Assembly (NCBI RefSeq): GCF_030272615.1 | Contig: NC_081405.1 | Coordinates: 475,918,008 to 475,982,007, forward strand | Origin: Cryptomeria japonica | Taxonomy: Eukaryota; Streptophyta; Pinopsida; Cupressales; Cupressaceae | DNA length: 64,000 nucleotides | Direction of reading: 5' to 3' | In this document: in pieces, positions 1-10,457 of the stretch | How the letters are laid out: each line of letters begins with the position of its first letter | Position numbering within the stretch: position 1 is the first letter of the stretch | Made by a program: the position numbers and the translations under genes | The notes under the pieces: generated by a model | What the model saw: only the letters and a program-made list of their open reading frames with translations | The model's database searches: none | Told to the model about the DNA's origin: nothing

Positions 1-1309
1 CAAAAATTTGGTGAAAAGTTGGTTGGACCATGGTGGGAATGCACATGGTTTGTGACTTTTTTCTCAAAATTTTGAGAGCACAATCCTATGATATGATAAT
101 GCTTAACCCCAAAATATCAGCGGGAAATTCAAATCCTAGATCGGCCTAAACATGAAATTAAGATATAGGGTTTCATACTTAAGAGCTCTCTTTTTTCATT
201 TGAAGGTCTCTTCTTACAAGAATCTAGGGGTAGGTTTTTGGAGTATTAGAGCCTTCTTTGCAGCAAAAGAGTATATCTTTGAAGTCTTCAACAAAATTCA
301 ACATTCATCTATCAAACATTCATCAAGCATCATTTTATCAATTGGGGTCTTTTTGAAGATGAAAAAGAACAATAAGAGATCACTGACTAACGATTGGATT
401 GTACCTCTCCCTTGGGTTTGGATATGGTTTCATGTTATTTTTAGATCGTAAGATTCATTTTGATTCATATTCATGCTTTAGATCACTTTGCATTATGGAT
501 TTAGAGAATTTACTTTGTCAATTATAAGCAATTAGGGTTTACTCTTTAGGGTTGCTCTACGTTGTTTAATTTCATTCTTAGGATCTTGCATATACACAAG
601 GTTCTTGCACACATATTTTTAGTACATTATCAGCTATTCATGGAGGTGGAAATCACCAAAATGGGGTTTTGACTAAGGAAAAACCCTATATAGCCACCCC
701 AAACCTTCCCTTTTCAGTTGCAGGTGTAGAAACATGAATCTAGAAGTAGTTACAGGTTTGGAATAGGCATCTACACCACCCAAAAACCTCAAAAGTACAA
801 AAAATTGTCAAGGAAAGGGGCATTCTTCCCTGGTCCTTCCCAGCATAGGGGTGTGGCACCCTGGTCCTGCCCTCTGTTAGCAGGACTTGGTAGATCAACA
901 ACTTATAGATCTGAATCCCTCCTATCAGTTCTAGCTCCAGAATTGCAAAATCAGGACAATGGCGTGGCACCCTGGTCCTAGACATTTATGCTCAGATTTT
1001 AGACACAGGTGCACCTCTGATTTTTCCTTCTAAGCTATATTTTTTAGCAGTGTATTAGTTGTTCTTTGATTTGCATTCTCAGATTAGGATTTGCTTGTTT
1101 ATTTTCTTTCTAGGTTAGATTGCATTTTGCATCATTCCTCTCTCTCATTTACAACAAAGGAATATAAAACCTAAGAGGTAATCCATGACTCTCTCTTTCT
1201 CATAAGAAGTAGCCGACGTGCGTTACCTCCCTAGGCTCTTTCATATTCCATGAGTGTGTATGAGAGTGGGATTAGGGTTTCCATACTTAGTCTCAATTTT
1301 TCCCCTACA
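1..1309 (+). repeat. 5' LTR of Gypsy-1 (3' part only)
   Basis: This is the same sequence as the 3' LTR at about 16822-18167 with scattered substitutions and small indels. It ends at CCCCTACA, giving the expected terminal CA, and is followed at once by a primer-binding site. Short ORFs inside it (152-451, 740-985) are not conserved as protein and are chance frames. Confidence 0.88.
686..693 (+). promoter_or_regulatory. TATA-like box in Gypsy-1 5' LTR
   Basis: CTATATAG follows a run of A and C about 620 bp before the LTR end. The same box is kept in the 3' LTR at 17511-17517 (TATATAG). It is a candidate core promoter for element transcription in the plus direction; no start site can be seen. 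Confidence 0.45.
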
Positions 1310-1315
1310 CATCTT

Positions 1316-1334
1316 TGGTGAACCCGACGTGAAC
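1316..1334 (+). other. Primer-binding site of Gypsy-1
   Basis: The sequence TGGTGAACCCGACGTGAAC lies six bases after the LTR end. It begins with TGG, the complement of a tRNA CCA tail. A very similar sequence (TGTGAACCCGACTT) follows the LTR at 27712, so it is a family feature. I do not recognise the tRNA. Confidence 0.6.
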
Positions 1335-1491
1335 ACAAATTCATTTTCATTGTATTGCATTGTTAGATCTAGATCTAGTTTATTTCATTTGCTTCCAAAA
1401 AAAAAAGAAAATATAAAAAAAATAAAAAATATAGGTTTCTTTCATTTTCCTTGCATTGTGTGTTTAATTTTCATGCAATTTTCATTTCAAA

Positions 1492-3759
1492 ATGTCAAAT
1501 TTCTATTTGCAAGAAGTTCATATTTTTGATGATGTATGCAATTTTGTTGATTATGAGTTTAGTAAGGATGAATTAGATGAAGCTCTAGATGAGTTTTTGA
1601 ACCCTAAGCCTTCTAAACCTTCATTTTGTCAAAAGTTAATCAACCTTGTTACTATGCCATTTCGTGGTGATGAGAAAGATAAGTTGAATGATCCCTTTCA
1701 TGGGTATATTCCTATCAACTCCTCCACTAGATCTAGCAACATAATTTATTTCCATGATTCCCTTGATGATGTTATGTCTCCTTTTGAATCAAAGGATAAG
1801 CCTTTCAATCACTATGACCATGCTTTATTGGATGATTCCCTTGATGACTTTATGTCTCTGCCTAAACTTTCAAACAAGAATATTGCATCTAAAAAGTTAA
1901 TCAACATGATTAATGGGAATGAACATAGATAACCTCTTTTTTTTGTCCAAGGCACTTGTCCTTCTCCAACTTCATCTTTTCCTAATCAACCTCTTTTCAC
2001 GGTTCAAGGTGGATATAGTCATGATTCCTTTAGCACTCCAAACAAACCCATCATTACAGTTCAAGGAGGGAATCCCACTAAGAGTCCTTATAGCTATGAT
2101 AGACAATTTACTAAGGAGAGTTATAATATAGTTTCCCATACCTATAACACAAGAAACAATAGGCAACCTAACCCTCTTTCAGTTGTTCTGACTCCTCTAC
2201 CTAATCCTCAACTCATTCTTCCTCAAGCACCTTGTATTTCACAAACTCTTGGTAAGGAATATGATCTTGTCGAACAACTTAAAGATGCTACTGCTAAGAT
2301 GTCACTTTGGGATTCACTTCAAACTTCCTCGACTCATCATGGAATGCTATAAGATGCCTTGAAAACATCATATGTCCCACTTGCAGTGACATCCAATAAT
2401 ATGGCTTCTTGGATTCACTCTATTACATCACCTAAGGCTCAGATTGTGTTTACACAAGATGAGCTACCTTCTAGTGAAATTGAACAACAATATGATCCTT
2501 TAATGATTGTGGTCATCATAAATGATAGCGCGATAAGACAAATATTAGTGGACAATGGTTCTGGCCTTAATGTTTGTAACGTTAACTTGTTGCATAAGAT
2601 CAATGTTGATACATCTCTTATCAAGCTTGATTCTTTCACTATCTGTGGCTTTGATAATGTTGCTAAATCTTCACTAGGTATCATCAACTTTCCTATTAAG
2701 GTAGGTCCTATTACTTCACCTACTCATATCCATGTCATGTCTAGAGATTTGACATACAACTTGTTGCTAGGAAGACCTTGGATTCATAGCATGCAAGTTG
2801 TTCCCTCTACATTACATAGACAAATCAAATTTCTTCACAACAATACAACATATACCTTGTTAGGAGACATGAGATTTCAAGATTGTTTACAAACATCAAG
2901 TTCTAAATCCTCTTCAATCAATTCTTCCCCAGCTATGTTAGATAATTCCTCTAAAGCTTCTACTTCGATTAGTGTGACTAGTTCATCAAACCTGTCTCCT
3001 ATATCTGGATCAATCCCCAATACTTCCTCAAGTGGACCTAAAGAATCTTCTCAGCCCAACTCTACAATTGAGAATACATTCTCTCCTAAATAGATTCTTA
3101 CAGAAGATGATTGTGGATCCCTTGATTTCATTCCTACTTTTGTAGGGGACTATAAAACCCCCCCTAGATAACCTAAGGTCGAAAAGAAGAAAGAAAAAGA
3201 AGAACCTAAAAAGCAATCTAATTTGTCTGGGCCATTGAGTAATAACTTTGTGGTGGCTTCTCAGGTTTCATCTCCCTTAGTTTCTAGTTTAGAGGATTTT
3301 GATCCTTCACTTTTTAAAAATCCTGCTTCTTCTTCGAAAATGACTAACCTTTATGGTCTTGGTTTTCACATCCTAGCTAGGTGTGGATATAATGGTAATG
3401 GGTGTCATGCTCAAGAACAAGGGATCAAAGTTCTTTTGGAAAACAAATTTCATGATATGACATTTGGGCTTGGTTATGATCCTTTCAAATGTACTAAATC
3501 CTCCAAGAGACCATCTATTGGTGTTAATGTCATTTTTGCTTCTCTCTCATTAAAATATATAGAATATATTGACTTTGACCCTTCGTGTGTCTTTGCTTTA
3601 GATGTTTTTTTTACCTATGATTCCTTAGTTGAATTATTGGGAGCTTATGACAACCTTCCTCGTTATCACCACAATCATAGTTTTCCCTATTATCTAAATG
3701 TGGAAGCTTACTTTGGGAAGGAAAGAAATAACGATGAGATAGTTAAAGAGTTTCCTTAA
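1492..3759 (+). pseudogene. Gypsy-1 gag-region, aspartic protease and G-patch-like ORF (decayed)
   Basis: One frame runs through 1492-3759, broken by stops near 1930, 2350, 3091 and 3169. The first 150 codons start ATG TCA AAT and are acidic, with an internal repeat of the type DDSLDDFMS. I see neither a capsid domain nor a CCHC knuckle, so the normal gag seems replaced or lost. Around 2250-2330 the frame enters conserved Tat pre-protease sequence. The protease spans about 2480-2860, with LVDNGSGLNVC near 2548 (DNG where many relatives have DGG) and NLLLGRPWIH near 2760. A serine-rich linker follows. Codons at 3340-3440 read GLGFHILARCGYNGNGC and resemble a worn G-patch. The frame is lost just before reverse transcriptase. 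Confidence 0.72.
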
Positions 3760-3871
3760 TTGAGAGATGCTCCTCAACAAGGCAATCTCTGAATAAATGA
3801 AACCATTGATATCAAGATGGATCCTTGTGTTGAAGATAAGATCATCAAGATAGGGAAAGCAATATGCTGAG

Positions 3872-4430
3872 TTGTTACATGAATTTCCCAAGATCTTTTC
3901 TTGGATATATTTTGACATGCCTGGTGTAGATCCTAAGATTGTCACTCATAACATTGTCCTAGTTCCTGATGCTAAACCTGTGAAGAAAAATATTCGAAAG
4001 ATTCACCCTAAAGTGGCATTACTTGTTAAAGTTGAGTTTGAAAAATTGTTGAATGCTAGATTCATTCATCCTATCTATTATTCCCCATGGATTTAAAAAA
4101 TTGTGTCGGTGGCTAAAGCTGAAAACAAGATTAGGATATGTACTAATTTTCATGATTTAAACAAGGCCTCTTTAAAGGATGACTTCCCTCTTCCGAATAT
4201 TGATATGATAGTGAATTCGGTAGCAGGGCATGCTTTATTATCCTTTATGGATGGTTCCTCAGGATATAATCATATCTTCATCAATCCCCAAGATCAATAT
4301 AAAACTACTTTCACAACTCCTTGGGGTATGTTTTGTTGGATTGTGATGCCTTTTGGATTGAAAAAAGCAGGTGCATTCTAACAACATTCTATGAATATCA
4401 TTTTCCATGACTATATGCATAAGACCTTAG
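3872..4430 (+). pseudogene. Gypsy-1 reverse transcriptase, N-terminal part
   Basis: This part begins after a frameshift near 3850-3870 with LHEFPKIFSW, the usual lead-in of Gypsy reverse transcriptases. It continues through HPKVALLVKVEFEKLL, a template-grip motif (RICTNFHDLNKA), FMDGSSGYN and TTFTTPWGMFCW. In-frame stops occur at 4094 and 4379. The frame runs to 4430, where Copia-1 is inserted; the next codons, with the YVDD catalytic motif, resume at 12045. The enzyme would copy the element RNA into DNA. It cannot be made from this copy. Confidence 0.85.
4426..4430 (+). repeat. Target-site duplication CTTAG, left copy
   Basis: CTTAG directly precedes the Copia-1 terminus at 4431 and is repeated at 12040-12044 directly after the other terminus. 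Taking out 4431-12044 restores the Gypsy-1 reading frame across the site, which proves the insertion. Confidence 0.95.
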
Positions 4431-6056
4431 TGATAGGTCGATGATGAACCACTAGTACCAAACCAGTACTGAGAGAGGAAGGTGAATCAGTACAAACACA
4501 AATACAGTCAAAAACTGGTTTGACAACAAATGCTCCAAATGACTGGCAAACAGGGATACCAGTAAAGCAGAGTGCAACCGGTAACATCTAGTATACCTCA
4601 ATCAATCATGAACCGGTCACTCAATAAGCTCTCCTCTTAGCTCAATACTACAATATCATTATATTCTCATGCATAAACCAATAAACTTGACCATCAGATC
4701 TTCACAACAATGAGTTCAATATGTTTTATAGATAGGCATAAAGCATAGAACATTCATGTGCTTAACAGGTAAAATAAAGCATCACAAGACAAAAGCATTT
4801 CACATGACACACATATTTTTCACATGGAAACCCAACTGGGAAAAACCACGGTGGGGATGAATACCCACAAGCAACTTTTTGAGCTCTTTAGAAGTTCGCT
4901 CTGTTAGGAGCCTTGTCCAGTTAAGGACACTACAATAGGTTCTGATAGGAACCGATCCTGTTAAGGATCACCCAGTTAAGGGATACCCGGTTAAGGGTTA
5001 AACCCGGTAGGGTCACCTTGTTAGAGGATTTCAAGAACTCAATAGCTGAAATGATCTCATAAGATTCTCTAGCTTCTCAAAACTCATTAGCCTCGAGTTA
5101 CCTGGTTAAGGGATTTGAAACAAGCTGGTTAAGACCACCCGATTTAAGGGATTTTGAATCAAGCCAGTTAAGGCTACCCTGTTAGGGGATTTTACAACTG
5201 TTTAAGTGGTTAGAGATCAACAGGTATTACAATGATCTGTTAGTAGGACTTAATGCTAATGCAGATCCATTTAGGCTCATCTTTTCCTTTTGCACATTCA
5301 CTTTGTAGGTATCTCTTCTCTCCTTTGGTTTGGCAAGAATTACGTATCACTTTCCTTGGATACACACTCACAACTTTTTCCAAGAACTTCAGAAAGAAAC
5401 CCAACATCGACCTTATAGGAAACATACAGGTCGGTAGCAAAAACTCTAAACCCTAAACCAGTTGGGTTAAGCAATTCAAACGGTTCGATCCTGACCATTG
5501 AATCATGCTGCATTAAATACAACAATCTTGAATCGATCTCAAGATATTCTCCATCATCCATTATCCACCATTTTCATGGTGGCTGATAACCCATCATGCC
5601 TTATCACCGTTTGACAAACTTCATACATTCCCGAGGTAGATAGGAATAGTCATCTTCATGCAAGATCCTTCACGCACACAGAGCTTACGTGGCAACACGA
5701 TCTGTCCTTCATCATATTGCTAACTCATCACACAAAGATCACCGATTGAGTCACATAGACTTGAGGTACTCCAACCAAAAACCCCAAAGTGGAAGCTACC
5801 TACCAATCGGTAGTCATACAATGCTTCCATGTGCCGGTTCCCATAACTAAATGCCGGTTCACCTTGAACAAATATGCCACTTCACTTTGCTTGGACAAAT
5901 ATGCCACTTCACTTTGGCATATAAACTTGTTCATACATATGCAGGTTCCTCTCTCTTCACTTATCACATGTGCCGGTTCACACTATGTCCCATATTGACA
6001 TCAATGACAACATACAATATCATTATGTCTTCATGCCAGTTTACATAATGCCAACA
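4431..6056 (-). repeat. 3' LTR of Copia-1
   Basis: Read on the minus strand it starts TGTTGGCATTATG and ends GACCTATCA. It is 1626 bp against 1582 bp for the partner LTR; the extra length includes a small duplication around 5880-5912 and about 17 bp near 4985-5010. It contains the Copia LTR modules seen in all family copies: a series of TTAACCGGGT-like motifs at about 4910-5200 and the CCACGGTGGGG segment near 4850. Confidence 0.93.
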
Positions 6057-6231
6057 ATCTCCCCCTTTGGCATTGATGGCAATATACAAAAGATATCTTC
6101 TCTGCTTCACATCTTCTCCCCATTTGCTGCAGATATCTTTTTGCTTCAATCCTTCTCCCCCTTTGACAACAATGCCAAAGTGGAGGTACAATCATCACTA
6201 TTCCATCATGCTACTCCCCCTGAGGAGTAGC
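6057..6231 (-). other. Copia-1 polypurine tract and upstream purine hairpin
   Basis: On the minus strand GCCAAAGGGGGAGATTG directly precedes the 3' LTR, the position of the plus-strand primer. A second tract of the same type lies near 6150-6170. A perfect-stem hairpin, GCTACTCC ... GGAGTAGC, with GGGGG in its loop side lies at 6210-6231. The hairpin is repeated in Copia-2 (33207-33228) and Copia-3 (47935-47956). Confidence 0.75.
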
Positions 6232-6299
6232 ATCCTTCAACACACCAATCAATCAAAACTTTGTCTTTCCAGTACCTGACTGATGTGGAACAATCACTT

Positions 6300-7121
6300 T
6301 TAGTTCACCTCCTGAAGAGGTAATACCCCTAATTCACCTCTCAAATGCACAAAAGTTGTCTTTGGAAGAGGCTTGGTGAATATGTCTGCTAACTATTCCT
6401 TACTGGACACATGCTCCAGTGCAATTTCTTTATTCTGAACCTTTTCCCTCAAGAAATGATACTTAAGCTCAAAATGCTTGGTTCTAGAATGTAAAACTGG
6501 ATTCTTTGATATATTGATAGCATTTGTGTTATCACAGAATATACTTACCGGTTCAGATAGAAGGATCTTGAAGCCTTCCAATACATACTTCATCTAGATT
6601 GTTTGAGTGCAGTTCATGAAAGCTGCAACATACTCCACTTCTGCTATAGACTGAGAGATACAACTCTGCTTTCTACTCATCCATGAGACCAGTCTACCAC
6701 CAAGAAAGAATGCACCACCAGTTGTGCTCTTCCAGTCATCCACATTACCAGCCCAATCAACATCTGTGAACACTTTCAGATTGAAATTATTGCTGTATGG
6801 GTACCATAATCCATAGTCAACTATTCCCTTCAGATACCTAAGAATCCTCTCGCCTGCAATCAAGTGAGATTCTTTTGGACTCTTCTGGAACCTTACAGTG
6901 ATGCCAACTGCATGTGCAATATCTAGTCTACTATGCACTACATAATGCAACTTACCAATCATTGATCGGTATTCCTTGTCGTCAACTAGTGCGGAATCAT
7001 CCTCTGTCAATTTGTAACCGGTCACAATTGGTGTACCAACCAGTTTGCTGTCTTCCATGCTAGAAGTTTTCAACACCTCTTTGACATATTTGGACTGAGT
7101 GATGAAGATTCCATCTTCCAT
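6300..7121 (-). pseudogene. Copia-1 reverse transcriptase C-terminus and RNase H
   Basis: This is the minus-strand continuation of the polyprotein. It shows the usual plant Copia thumb/connection sequence (YRSMIGKLHYVVHSRLDIAHAVG), then RNase H with DVDWAGN (first catalytic Asp), a CISQSIAEVEY segment (catalytic Glu) and FCDNTNAI (Asp). The polyprotein ends GVLPLQEVN at the TAA read at 6302-6300. Stops at 6594 and 6393 are each one transition from TGG and CAG/CAA. RNase H would remove the RNA strand from the RNA-DNA hybrid. Confidence 0.88.
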
Positions 7122-8057
7122 CTACTGGATCTGTAGTCCAATGAAGAACTTAATCTCCCCTATGAGTAACATCTCAAACTCTTTCTTCATCTCATCAACA
7201 AACTCATGACTCATCTTCTCATCTCCACCAAAGATTATGTCATCAACAAAAACTTCACAGATTAGAATTTGATCTCCTTCAGACTTCAAGTAGATATTGC
7301 TATCTTCACTTGTTTTGTCAAATCCAATCTTCACAAGATGGGAATGTAGGCGCTCATACCATGCCCTAGGTGCTTGCTTTAGACCATATAATGCTTTATG
7401 CAGCCTACATACCATGTCACTATCTTCAGATAGGGTAAACCCATCTGGTTGCTCAATATACACCTCCTCTTCAAGTACATCATTTAGGAATGCTGATTTT
7501 ACATCCATTTGATATACCTTGAATCTCTTAAAAGCTGCATATGCAAGAAGCACATGAACTCCTTCCAATCTGGCTATAGGAGCAAAGGTTTCCCCATAGT
7601 CTTTACCTTCTTCTTGAGCATATCCTTTGCATACCAATCTGGCTTTATTCCTAATCACTGAGCCATCCTCATTCAACTTATTTCTGAACACCCATTTGGT
7701 GCCAATGACATTTTTATGCTCTGGTTTGGGTACCAAGGACCATGTACCATTTTTCTCTATCTGGTCAAGTTCTTCTTCCATTGCCTTGATCTAGTCTTCA
7801 TCTTTATAATCCTCTTTGAATGACTTAGGCTCAAATTCAGAGATCATACATGAGTTTTCTCTGACCTTTCTTTTGGTAAGGATTCCTGCATCCTTACCAC
7901 CTATGATCTGCTTAGGATCATGATTCAACTTGACATACCAAGGAATGGTCTTAACTAGTTCTTCTTGCTTTTCTTCTTCATCCTCATCTTCATCAGTATC
8001 AACATTCACCGGTTTAGGAATACTGTTACTAGTACTCGGTTGACTGACAACTAGTTC
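7122..8057 (-). pseudogene. Copia-1 reverse transcriptase
   Basis: After an acidic linker (DEDEDEEEKQEE) the frame gives the plant Copia RVT_2 sequence: [47 protein letters not shown]-like, [13 protein letters not shown] and the catalytic FVDDIIFGG near 7230. It stays in the same frame as integrase upstream. The TAG at 7791 lies where relatives have Trp (DWIKAMEEE) and the TAG at 7122 where they have Gln. This is the best preserved reverse transcriptase in the window, though still interrupted. Confidence 0.9.
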
Positions 8058-9140
8058 CTAGAAGGTTGCAACCGGTTCATTTACAACTTGCTCACTGCCA
8101 GTTTCCTCAGTCTTCTCAGAGGATTCATCAACTCTTACATTGATGCTTTCCATAATTCTCTGAGTCCTATTGTTGTCGCACTTGAAAGCTTTACTCTTGG
8201 TGGAATATCCTAGAAATATTCCTTCATCACATTTAACTTCAAATTTTCCTTGATGTTCACTCCTCTTGATGTAACATTTGCTACCAAATACCTTAAAGTA
8301 GTTAACCACAGGTGTCTTACCAGTCCAATACTCATAAGGAGTTTTTTCCTTACCCTTTTTGATGAGTACCCAGTTCATAGTGTAGATTGCAGTGCTCACC
8401 ACTTCTCTCCAAAAGGTGTGAGCAACCTTTCCTTGGATCAACATGGTTCTAGCTACTTCAACCACAGTCCAGTTATTCCTCTCTGCTAGGCCATTCTGCT
8501 GTGGAGTCTGGGGGGCAGACAGTTGTCTCTTGATGCCAAATTCTTCACAATACTTGTTGAATTCACTGGAAGTGAATTCCCCTCCTTGATTAGTTTTGAG
8601 ACATTTGATCCTTTTACTACTTTCCTTCTCCACTAATGCTCTGAAAGCTTTGAATTTCCCAAAAGCTTCAGACTTGTCATTCAAGAATGTGACCCACATC
8701 ATTCTTGAGCAGTCATCAGTGAGAATCATGAAGTACCTATCACCCTGCACACTTCTAGTTTTCATAGGACCACACAAATTAGTATGCACAAGATCAAGCA
8801 AGTTGTCAGCAGTGAAAGATTTACCTTTAAAGGTTGAGGAAGACATTTTCCCCAATTGACATTCTCTACACAAGGTATTATCTGGTTTGCTCAGCACCGG
8901 CAACCTTCTAACTGCCTTGATCCTACAAGCCTTCACAATGTTATCAAAGTTCACATGGCAGAATCTCCTATGCCATATGCAGCTATCATCAAGCTTAGCC
9001 ATAAGAAATGTACTTATATTTGCATTAAGATGAAATAGGTTACCTTTAGTCTGCATGCCAGTGGCTACCAATTTACCATCTTTACCTTTGATTCTGCAAA
9101 CTCCATTCTTGAATTGCAGAGTGAGACCACAGTCATTTAG
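8058..9140 (-). pseudogene. Copia-1 pre-integrase zinc domain and integrase
   Basis: The HHCC zinc domain reads WHRRFCHVNF ... CRECQLGKM (about 8985-8850). The integrase core has DLVHTNLCGPM, in which the first Asp of the DDE triad would follow His-Thr but is Asn here, and LKTNQGGEF, in which the second Asp is also Asn. The third residue, Glu in NGLAERNN, is kept. The C-terminal part ([20 protein letters not shown]) is typical of Copia. Loss of the Asp residues means no strand transfer even if translated. The 5' stop at 9141 and the 3' stop at 8058 derive from CAG and TGG. Confidence 0.88.
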
Positions 9141-9620
9141 CTAGGCAACACTTAGAAGGTTGTGTCTGAGACCATCAACCCAATACACATTGTCAGCACT
9201 ACTCTTTCCATTCAAAGAGATGGACCCTCTACCTTTGACCATGCATGGTGCATCATTGCCAAAGTGAACCACACCACCATCATACTCCTCTAAGGATAGA
9301 AACTTGCTCCGGTCACCAGGCATATGGTGAGAACAACCACTGTCAATGATCCACTCATTGGAATCATCAAACCGAGAGACAAGAGCCTTCTTGTCTGCCA
9401 CATCTTCCTTTATAGCAACAAACACAATGTCTTCATTCTCTTCATCTTCTGATTCCTCATCTGTGACACCTTCATCAACTGCCACAAAATAATTTCTTCC
9501 ATTTCCTCCTTTGAATTCCTTGAACCTTTCCGGTTTATCCTTGTTGTCACTATTAGGACAGATCATAGCAATATGTCCTATCTAGTTACAGGAGAAACAT
9601 TTCAAAGGAAGCTTACCTTT
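9141..9620 (-). pseudogene. Copia-1 nucleocapsid end and aspartic protease
   Basis: The zinc knuckle lies just before the open part; its frame is cut by a TAG at 9585-9583 where relatives have the Arg of CNRIGH. The Asp/Glu-rich spacer (DEGVTDEESEDEENED) is followed by the protease active site WIIDSGCSHHM near 9330, then GNDAPCMVKGRGS and VYWVDGLRHNLLSV. The protease would cut the polyprotein and acts as a dimer. It ends in frame at the TAG at 9141, shared with Copia-2. Confidence 0.85.
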
Positions 9621-10388
9621 GTATTTACCAGTCCCTTTTGGAAATCTCTTGGCAAGAAGAGCGTCAAATTCCATCAAAAACTCTTCATCCTTCATTTCTC
9701 TGTTCTAATTAGTTTCCCCGCTAGTTCTAGCCTCTTTTCCTTTTCTGGATGGTATAGTAGAAGCTTTAAAAGCTAATTCTATCTTTTGAACACTACCATC
9801 AAAACTATTCAGCTCATAGGTTGTCAACTTGGCTATGATGGAATCCAAGGATGCCTTAGACTTGTCTATTGATCTCAGCTCCTGAATAGTAGCAACCCTT
9901 ATTGCATAGACCGACAACAGGGATCTTAGGACTTTGCTTACCACAGTGGAATCTTCTATTTTTCCACCTACACTCTTTATTTCTCCAACAACTATTTTGA
10001 TTCTTATTCCATACTGCTGAATGGTCTATCCTTCAACCATCCACATGTCTTCAAACTTTCCTCTCAAGCTCTCTTCCTTAGCCTATTTTACATGCTCATC
10101 ACCACCATAGATATTTTCAAGAGCATCCCATACCTCTTTGGGTTTTGCCTTGTCCTGAACATCAATAAATTCAATGTCAGATAGGCTACTGATGAGGGCT
10201 TCCATGACTTGCCCATTTTCTTGTATCTCTCTCTTTTGGTCATGGGTGAGAGTACCGGTAGGAACAACATATACATTTTCATCATAACTCTAGTGTTGAA
10301 CACCCATGCTTTTGATGAATATCTTCATCCTGTCTTTGCATATACCAAAATTTTCCCTGTTAAAATTTGGACCTTCCCTCTTCATCAT
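9621..10388 (-). pseudogene. Copia-1 gag (capsid region)
   Basis: The start is the first of two tandem ATG codons at 10388, downstream of the primer site and matching ATGATGAAG in Copia-2 (29046). The frame holds the UBN2-type capsid: FNRENFGIWKDRMKI near the start, then SKVLRSLLSVYAIRVATIQELR at 9935-9880. Stops occur near 10290 (Trp codon of QHWSY; Copia-3 has TAG at the same place), at about 10085, and in the 10030 and 9710 regions. A 71-residue frame at 10088-10303 is an out-of-frame shadow and not a gene. Confidence 0.82.
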
Positions 10389-10440
10389 TTGACTAGGATC
10401 TTTTCCTCAAGCGGTTAAGCTTACAACACAGAGGACCTGG

Positions 10441-10457
10441 AGTGCTCTGATACCAAT
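10441..10457 (-). other. Copia-1 primer-binding site (initiator Met tRNA)
   Basis: On the minus strand the LTR end CTATCA is followed by ATTGGTATCAGAGCACT. TGGTATCAGAGC is the standard complement of the plant initiator Met tRNA 3' end. Confidence 0.95.

Noticed and set aside
5789-6279. Several 65-86-residue plus-strand ORFs near the Copia-1 3' LTR
   Set aside because: They lie in the LTR and polypurine region, overlap each other, and owe their openness to base composition; there is no domain.
10088-10303. 71-residue minus-strand ORF
   Set aside because: It is an out-of-frame reading of the Copia-1 gag; the true frame is shown by Copia-2 and runs through with one stop.
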